Source: Mesostigma viride
Lineage: Eukaryota; Streptophyta; Mesostigmatophyceae; Mesostigmatales; Mesostigmataceae
Assembly: GCA_009746045.1 (NCBI GenBank)
Contig: RPFO01000310.1
Span: 752,234-816,233, forward strand
DNA length: 64,000 nt
Direction of reading: 5' to 3'
The notes beneath the pieces were generated by a model that searched no databases, was not told where the DNA came from, and saw only the letters and a program-made list of their open reading frames with translations. Position 1 is the stretch's first letter, and each line of letters starts with the position of its first letter. This document shows positions 56,413-64,000 of this stretch, one piece after another. The translations under genes and the position numbers were made by a program.

Positions 56413-57380
56413 GTCAACAAAAGAAGTTCCATTTTCATAATGTTCACTGTGAGCAAAGCAGTTGTGCTGTTTCTTAACCGTTGTGTAGCAACCAAGCCGC
56501 ATGATGCCGATACTGTATGTGGGGAAGGAAGATGGGAAGATGCAGCAATGGACTGTACCACGCTGTCTATCTTTCATCCCCAGCGTTGAACATAGCCTGC
56601 GTTGAGATAGCTGCTCGCATGAGCCAACGCTTGTGGCCAACGCTTGTGGCCAGAGGAACACGATGGGGCCAATAAGATGACAGGATCAGAAGACTGTGCG
56701 GTGATGATCGCGGCAACGGCGAGAAAAGTTTCTTAGCTTGAGAGTGGTGCAAGGAGAAGAACCTGTATCGCGCTTGTGCATATCCTTTTGCCTCCTATCT
56801 CTGACATCCCCGACTCCTTACCTATCTTATCCATGAGGAAAAAAAGGAGGTTTCTGTGTATTTGGGCACATGTTTGTATCCCTCTTCTTGTCATGCCGTG
56901 GGATGTATCCTCCCAGCCATGTGCATGCGCAGTTCCCGAACGTCTGCGAAGCTTTTGTCCCCGATTGCGAAAGACATGCGCTCAGTGGGCCATTGTCCTG
57001 GGGTCCATTTCTGCATTTTGGACCTTCCCTATGGCTCGGCACGGCAGGTAGTGATAGTTGGGAGAGCTCCATCCACGTCTCCTCTGTCCCGGGCCCCGCT
57101 GTCACAGCCAGATCCCAGCACGCTGTGGGTGGTAGCCGTGAACACGATATGGCATGGAATGGCAGACGTGGCTTGGGTTGGCTTCTTGCACCAACTCGGA
57201 GGTCGGCTTGTCAAGACAGTGGCAGTGGCAGTGATCAGGTGCAATCGCGGTGTTGATTGGTGCGGGATTCTTTTTGCTGCACAACATGACGGGTTCCTGT
57301 GGATGTTGACGTGTTCATGTGTTGTGTGGCTGTTGTCATGCGACTGGGTTGCCACACAACCTGTGTGGCTGCTACCCCAG
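56413..57380. other. Intron of gene 3
   Basis: Paralogous to 36695-37630. No gene. Confidence 0.5.
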
Positions 57381-57479
57381 TATGGGGATACCCCGCTGCA
57401 TTTTGCATCAAGTGGTGGCCATCTGGCTGTCGTCCAGCATCTCATCGCCAGCGGCGCAGACGTGAACGCCAAGAGCAAT
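57381..57479 (+). CDS. Kinase gene 3, ankyrin exon c
   Basis: 99 bp, one repeat (YGDTPLHFAS, LAVVQHLI, GADVNAK). Acceptor CTACCCCAG, donor GTCAGT, phase 0. Confidence 0.72.
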
Positions 57480-58004
57480 GTCAGTTTCTGCGTTCATGCC
57501 AGTGAGCACGGGGGATGTGCTGTTTCTTAATGGTTGCATAGCCCTTGAGCAACGGTCCGAATGACCGTGTGTGGTGAAGAAGATAATGACGCGTTCAGGA
57601 TGTCTGGTTTGTTTCCAGCATGTATGCCCTTGTAATTGGAGTTTTAAATTACCTTGTTGAGGTTAACCTGTGTCATGCCTCCATTCATGTCTCCATCCAT
57701 GTCTGCACTGTCCCAGATCAGGGTATCGATCTCAGTCAGATCTCGGCAGGCTATTCGTAGTAGTTGCAGGCAGGGCATCGCCTGGGATGGCAGGCATGTC
57801 TTAGCTTCTTGCACCGACCAGGAGGTCAGCTTGTCAAGAATGTGGCGGTGGCAATGATAAGGTATACTGGCGGTGTTGATTGCCGTGGGATCCCTTTGGT
57901 TGCAGAACATGACGGGTTCCAGTCGATGCTGACGTGTCCATGTGTTGCGTGGCTGCTGTCATGTGCCCGGGTTGTCACGGGACTTGTGTGGCTGCTACCT
58001 CCAG
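57480..58004. other. Intron of gene 3
   Basis: 525 bp, no gene. Its first part is nearly identical to 58104 onward, marking a recent module duplication. Confidence 0.5.
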
Positions 58005-58103
58005 ATTGGGAGAACCCCGCTACATGAGGCGTCAAGTGGTGGCCATCTGGATGTTGTCCAGCATCTCATCGCCAGCGGCGCAGACGTGAACGCCAAGAGC
58101 AAT
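58005..58103 (+). CDS. Kinase gene 3, ankyrin exon d
   Basis: 99 bp, one repeat (IGRTPLHEAS, LDVVQHLI, GADVNAK). Acceptor CTACCTCCAG, donor GTCAGT, phase 0. It lies 624 bp after exon c, and the second half of the exon plus the following intron are almost identical to those of exon c. Confidence 0.72.
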
Positions 58104-58619
58104 GTCAGTTTCTGCGTTCATGCCAGTGAGCACGGGGGATGTGCTGTTTCTTAATGGTTGCATAGCCCTTGAGCAACGGAATGACCGTGTGTGGTGAAGA
58201 AGATAATGACGCGTTCAGGATGTCTGGTTTGTTTCCAGCATGTATGCCCTTGTAATTGGAGTTTTAAATTACCTTGTTGAGGTTAACCTGTGTCATGCTT
58301 CCATCATACCTCGATCCATGTCTGCACTGTCCCAGATCAGGGTATCTCAGTCAGATCTCGGCAGGCTGTTAGTAGTAGTTGCGGGCATGGCATTGCCTGG
58401 GATGGCAGGCATGTCTTAGCTTCTTGCACCAACCAGGAGGTCAGCTTGTCAAGATGGTGGCAGTGGCAGTGTTCAGGTACAATGGTTGTGTTGATTGGCG
58501 CGGGATCCTTTTAGCTGCGCAACACGGCGGGTTCCTGTGGATGCTGACATGTCCATGTGTTGTGTGGCTGTTGTCATGCGACTGCGTTGTCACGGGATTT
58601 GTGTGGCTGCTGCCTCCAG
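58104..58619. other. Intron of gene 3
   Basis: 516 bp, no gene. Intron half of the repeated module. Confidence 0.5.
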
Positions 58620-58718
58620 TTTGGGAGTACCCCACTGCATGGTGCGTCCAGCAACAGCAAGCTGGATGTCGTCCAGCATCTCATCGCCAGCGGCGCAGAC
58701 GTGAACGCCAAGGACGAT
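58620..58718 (+). CDS. Kinase gene 3, ankyrin exon d2
   Basis: 99 bp, one repeat (FGSTPLHGAS, LDVVQHLI, GADVNAK). Acceptor CTGCCTCCAG, donor GTCAGT, phase 0. It lies 615 bp after exon d, an extra module relative to gene 2. Confidence 0.72.
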
Positions 58719-59568
58719 GTCAGTGATGACTCCATGCAGTGCGCAAGGGGGATGTGTTGTTTCTTAATGGTCGCATAGCCCTTGAGCAACGCAATGAGAC
58801 CCCGCGTGGTGAAGGTGTTTGGAATGTGGCCAGGGTTTCTGGTTTGTTTCAAGCATGTATGTACTCGTAATCAGAGTTTTCAAAGATTATGCGGAGGTTA
58901 ATACACGTGCTTAGCTTGAGAGTGGTGCAAGGAGAAGAACCTGTATCGCGCTTGTGCATATCCTTTGGGCTCCTATCTCTGACATCCCCGACTCCTTACC
59001 TCCCTTAGCCATGAGGAAAAAAAGGAGGTTTCTGTGTATTTGGGCACATGTTTGTATCCCTCTTCTTGTCATGCCGTGGGATGTATCCTCCCAGCCATGT
59101 GCATGCGCAGTTCCCGAACGTCTGCGAAGCTTTTGTCCCTGATTGCGAAAGACGTGCGCTCAGTGGGCTGTTGTCCCGTGGTCCATCTCTGCATTTTGGA
59201 CGTTCCCTATGGCTTGGCACGGCAGGTAGTTATAGTTGGGAGAGCTCCATCCACGTCTCCATTGTCCCGGGGCCCTCTGTGCCAGATCCCAGCAGGCTGT
59301 GGGTGGTAGCCGCGAACACGATATGGCATGGGATGGCAGGTATGGCTTGGGTTGGCTTCTTGCACTGGCCAGGAGGTCGGCTTGTCAAGACAGTGGCAGT
59401 GGCAGTGATCAGGTACAATGGCGGTGTCGATTGGTGCGGGATCCTTTTTGCTGCAGGACACGGCGGGGTCCTGTGAATGCTGACGTGTCCATGTGTTGCG
59501 TGGCTGTTGTCATGCGCCTGGGTTGTCACGGGACATCTGTGTCTGCTTCATCCAGGAGGGGTGGGCCC
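58719..59568. other. Intron of gene 3 ending in an orphan splice acceptor
   Basis: From 58910 it repeats the b-to-c intron sequence. It ends with the usual ankyrin-exon acceptor (TTCATCCAG near 59553), but no ankyrin exon follows. The sequence switches to intron matching 19993 onward. The exon was lost at the junction. Confidence 0.6.
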
Positions 59569-59940
59569 ACAAGCCCTTGTAAGATTCCTTTGTAGCAATG
59601 GTGATGCAAGTGCCTGGGCATCGTGGCTGGGTTCTAGTTCCAATTCATTCTGAGAGAATGCCATCAGCTTGATTGCTCATAAAAGTCGCAAGGTTTCTTT
59701 TATCTAAAAGCATGCCAATTACTCCCTTGGCTTGCCCCCGTCCCTCCCCCTCCCCCCCCCTCCTTATTTATGACATGCTTTCTTTTGTGTACTGTAGCGT
59801 AGGTGGCCCAAGGCCTTGGCATACTGTAGTGGGCACTTCAGTGCTTCTGAAGAATTCAATCAAGACGGCAGGTTGTGAAGCAACAATTTGAAACCCGCCC
59901 TTAGTTAAGCCTCTTGGTCGCTTTGCTGGCTGGCTTATTG
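59569..59940. other. Intron of gene 3 after the breakpoint
   Basis: Matches 19993-20348 and 41763-42134. Non-coding. Confidence 0.6.
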
Positions 59941-60299
<359 letters not shown>

Positions 60300-60424
60300 T
60301 TATTTTTACGCCCCTCATCCTACTCCACTGCCGTGGCATACGTTGTCTATGGGCCCATTAGCCTGATGAGAGGTCTCAACCTGATGTCCTGATATGCCAT
60401 CTGCTCACATATTACCAATTGCAG

Positions 60425-60598
60425 AGGGGGGAAACGCCCCGGGATTTCGCCGTGCTACGGGGGGAAACGGACGTAGCACAGATGTTGCGTCATGCTGCGG
60501 CCAAGCCAACAGTGGCCCAACCACGGGTGCGACAGCCACCTGCCGCACCAAACAAGCCGCAGGCGCAACAACTGACCGACCCAGCTGAGGGAAAAGCA
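60425..60598 (+). CDS. Kinase gene 3, ankyrin cap and linker exon f
   Basis: 58 codons, phase 0, acceptor CAATTGCAG, donor GTTAGT instead of GTGAGT. The cap is altered where genes 1 and 2 have LDLAE (here RDFAV), suggesting relaxed constraint. Confidence 0.65.
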
Positions 60599-62248
60599 GT
60601 TAGTGCGGACAATCATTGTAATATTGCCCTCTGTGTAGCCACTTAGTAGCTTTCCAAGGACACTTGGAGCTAAGCACGCCCTTAGTGACCAAGTGCTTGC
60701 ATCTGGCACGTGCAAGGATTGTGACTTCTCATATCTCTGCAGAGCACAGCTACTTGTACATTTAGTAGGGTGACACCCACAAACTGAAAAACTGCAGACT
60801 GGTGATAGCCCTGGTGGAACGTCATGCGTTGCGATGACACTTAGAGCCCTGGTTGGCATGTTTGTCCATTATGGCGATGGCTTTCTTCTTTGCTTGCTTG
60901 CTCAGAGTGTGACATATCCTCATGTTTAGCTTTGCTCAGTATGCCAGTGTGGGCGGTACCTAGTGGTCGCGATGGCTCACTAGGGACATACTAGCGATGT
61001 CGTTTGAGCTCGTTTGGCATGCTCTTAGTAGTGGACTAGTACTACTAGAACTGCTGCCCATGCCTGGCTAGGTACTTTCTACGCTGCCTGCAGCAGCTGC
61101 ATATTTCGCTTCTGCATGTCACAATTACAGATAGCCATGTGTTGCAGCTCTGTTGCCTGCGTGAAAGCGTTGGTGCTTTTTGTAGCACCAGCTGCTACGA
61201 AAAGAAAAGGCGGTAAAGATGGAGAGAGTGCATGTTATGCCACTATATAGGCATCAGCAGCGTCGTTTCGACTAGAGTAAGTGGTGCCGTTTCTTCAGGA
61301 AATTGCTGCTTTGTTTTCAAACGGAGCTGAGGCTGTTAAATAAGGTATGTATGTGCTGATCGACTGTCTCTAGCTAGGCAGCACTCATTGTCTCGCCAAT
61401 AAATGATGGAAGCATGATAGGCTGAGGATAACTTACTACAACCGTGAAGTGAGGGGAATGTCAAGTTGAGTGGCATCGAAAAATCATATTTATAATTCCA
61501 AGGCTGCTGGGATAGATAGTAGTGTCATAGGGAGTCAGATGGCCAGGGCTGGAGCTTTTTAAAATCAATTGTCCATCGAGCTGCCGGGCCAGCTGGTGAC
61601 TTGCCATGCTGTATTCATTCAGCACAAAAGTCTGCAGAGAAGCTGCTGCATAAATTCAGCTTGGGAGCCTGCACACTTACATAATCACATGAGGGCCGTT
61701 AATGGGCTTGGTCCTTGTGAAATGCGGTTTTGCGGTGGTTGTCAAGTTAGTTATGCAGTGGTTGGTAATTGACTAGGCGTCTATTCCGGCAATGCATGTC
61801 ACCGATTGCTGAACCGTCCATTTTTTCATACACAACCCCTTCATTTTTTTTTCCACGTCTGTGCAAGTGCTTGGTTCAGGGCAGAAATGCCTGACAGCCT
61901 TCTGAGGCCTTCAGCCCTGACACAAGCATAGTCATCCTCACCCCATTTCCTATCGTTTCCTTTCCCCAAATCGGCCAACTCCCATCCCCGGCTGCTATGC
62001 ATGGATGTGCGAACCTAGGGTGGGTGTCAACATGTTACCGAGGTAGAACCCAAAACTACTTACTATAGGAGCCCAGCTGGAACATATGTGACGCAGGTTG
62101 CCCGAATGTCAATGACATGCTGCCCCAGGCACTTCCTTTGCCATTAAATTGAACCTTGGAAACATTAATTTCCTGTTCTCCATCCTACATCCTGACGGTA
62201 GGAATTTCCTGACCTTGTTATTTGCTTGTGCTGGATTGGACCATGCAG
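60599..62248. other. Intron of gene 3 before the long exon
   Basis: 1.65 kb, paralogous to 22126-23777. No gene. Confidence 0.6.
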
Positions 62249-64000
62249 GATATGAAGGATGCTTTTGCAGAGATCGACTGGTCCGCCCGCCAGCTGGATC
62301 CCGAACCTGGCCTCCTCTCCAGCCTGGAGGGTAAAGTAACCATCATGCAAGGAACCTGGACAGTTGCGCAGCTGGCCCACCGCATGGGGGTGGTGGTGAA
62401 GGGCAGCGCCTTGAATGCGGCGAGATTGGGCACAGAGCTTAGGCAAGAGGATCAGCGCAGCAGGGAGCAGCTGGCCCAGGCGCAGGCACAAGAGGACGTC
62501 ATGCACCGCAAGCTGGCCGACCTTCGCCGGAACAGCACGGCCGTGGCTGCGGCAAGGGACCGGGATGACGCGGTGCAGGCATATGCGAGCAGCCTTCAGG
62601 CTCTGCATGAGACTTTGGAGAAGAAGGCAGGCCTGTCGGAGCAGCGACATAAGCAGCAGCTGACGCTTAAGGAAACTATGGGTTTGTTTGACAGCAGCCA
62701 AGAGACATTGCCTGCTAGCGATGCGGGGAAAGGGCCTGAGCCAGACATGGAGTTAGCCGGCCGGCTGGCGCTGGAGCAGCTGAGGGCAGTGGTGAAGGAC
62801 TGCAATGATGAGCTGATGCCTGCAGCGGTGGCTACACAGAAAGCAATGGAGCATTTGCAGGCCTGCTTGGAGAAACAGCAAAGCATCGCAACCAAATTGC
62901 GGGGTCGGCTGGATGCTGCTGTCCAATCAGGGCAGCGGTTTGCAGCCTCGGTGCTTTCCCAGCTGAAGGGTGAGACTCCTGAGGAGGATGGCAGACATGC
63001 ACGCAAGATGTCCGAGATAACGCGGTTGCAAGCAAAGGAAGTGCGCAGGATGATGGCCCTGCGAGAGAGCATCCCAGGGACCCTGTCTCGCCTGGCGGCT
63101 GCCCAGCAGGAGAGTAAGCTGATCCAAAGACAGCTCAGGATATCCCCTGAATACAGGACGCGGAGGATGATGGGCGCACGGGGCAGCTGCAGCAGCTCAA
63201 GGAGAAGGAGAGGACGCTGCTGGAGCAAGCCTCCCAGTTGGCTGCGGAACAAGCCACGCTGTCCGAGTCGTTGGCAGATGCCAAGCTGCAGCAGTGGTAC
63301 CCGGACTTGCTGGCGCAGGAGGAACACATCAAGGAGCTGCACAAGTTCCTACCGGCAGGGACCAGCAGGGACCTCATGGACAATGACTGGAACCTGTCCA
63401 AGTTCCGCGATAGCCCTGGGACCCCCTTGGTGTCGGCGAGGGGGGCGTGGCGGGTGAGGTTGGTGGAGGACTGGAACGGGAAGAAGTGGGTGGTGAAGGA
63501 GATGGGGCCGGGTCCGGAGTTGCGGCGGGAGGTCAACTGGCTGAAGGCATTGCAGCACCCGCTGGTGATCCCCCTGGAGCGGGTGTTCATCGATAACAAC
63601 GTGGCCTACCTGCAGATGCCCTACTACAAGAATGGGAACTTGCGTGGCTGGGTTGACAGCATCGTGGGCTCCCAAAAGGGGGCAGCGAGTCTGACCACCC
63701 AGCAGGGTGCGCAGATCTGGGCCACGATGAAGCAGGTCTTCCAGGCGGTGGCCTTCCTCCACCGCAAGGGCATCGTGCACCGCGACCTCAAGCCGGAGAA
63801 TGTGCTGCTGCAGGATGACGGCCAGATCGCGCTGTGTGACTTTGGGGTCAGTCACGATGTGCTGGCCCACCTGCAGACGACCAAGGCAACGCTGGCCGTG
63901 GGGGGATACACCGCGTGCTATGCCGCCCCGGAGGTGCTTGCGGGGAAGGGCGTGTCCGCAAGCAACCCGTACGCCGAGGACCTGTGGTCCCTGGGGATGA
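62249..64000 (+). pseudogene. Kinase gene 3, long exon, partial, with 4-bp deletion
   Basis: Coiled coil from the acceptor CCATGCAG, open to a frame break near 63140-63160, where the sequence is 4 bp shorter than in genes 1 and 2. The original frame then resumes in another phase with no stops through the kinase (WVVKEM, HRDLKPEN, CDFG, AAPE) to the window end, so it is one lesion in an otherwise preserved sequence. Read literally, the protein ends after about 400 residues, within or just after the coiled coil. The lesion is not in a homopolymer, so a real mutation is more likely than a base-calling slip. The HECT-like and RZ parts lie outside the window. The coiled coil resembles gene 1 more than gene 2. 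Confidence 0.7.

Overview
The window is eukaryotic nuclear DNA. It has spliceosomal introns, long intergenic spaces, LTR retrotransposons, minisatellites and GC-rich long exons. A unicellular green alga (Chlorophyta) is my best guess, from the gene style and the divergent copia-type elements. No marker gene here proves the lineage.

The backbone is a roughly 20 kb unit present about three times head to tail on the + strand: unit 1 from the window start to about 34.5 kb, unit 2 from about 34.5 to 54 kb, and unit 3 from about 54 kb to the window end. Each unit carries one copy of a large gene. Small phase-0 exons each encode exactly one ankyrin repeat. They are followed by an ankyrin cap/linker exon of 174 bp and then one long exon of about 3.45 kb. 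That exon encodes coiled coil, protein kinase, a HECT-like module and an RZ-type (RNF213/ZNFX1) zinc finger. In the HECT-like module the catalytic cysteine position is occupied by glutamate. Gene 2 (34697-47840) looks complete and intact, with about 1373 predicted residues. Gene 1 has an intact 3' part, but its upstream exons lie outside the window. Gene 3 has a 4-bp deletion in the long exon, has lost one ankyrin exon at a recombination breakpoint, and runs off the window. This ankyrin-kinase-HECT-like-RZ fusion is the best candidate for an undescribed system. A role as an intracellular sensor or signalling protein is inference only.

Unit 1 also holds a nested pair of Ty1/copia-type retrotransposons (3641-18272). 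Element 1 has unusual AGTT...AACT LTR ends, a perfect 5-bp target duplication (CCTTG), an extra first ORF, gag and pol. Its five frame breaks are all one-base deficits in homopolymers, which looks like sequencing error. Element 2 (11273-18079) sits inside the 3' LTR of element 1 with a perfect CCTAT duplication. Its LTRs differ at one base and its gag and pol are intact. In both elements the retropepsin-like domain lies between integrase and reverse transcriptase rather than before integrase.

Spacers between the kinase genes carry decayed non-LTR (LINE-type) reverse transcriptase remnants on the minus strand. They also carry three adjacent minisatellites (88, 85 and 78 bp) that expanded differently in units 1 and 2. 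The intron before the ankyrin cap exon contains a long GGCT microsatellite in all three units.
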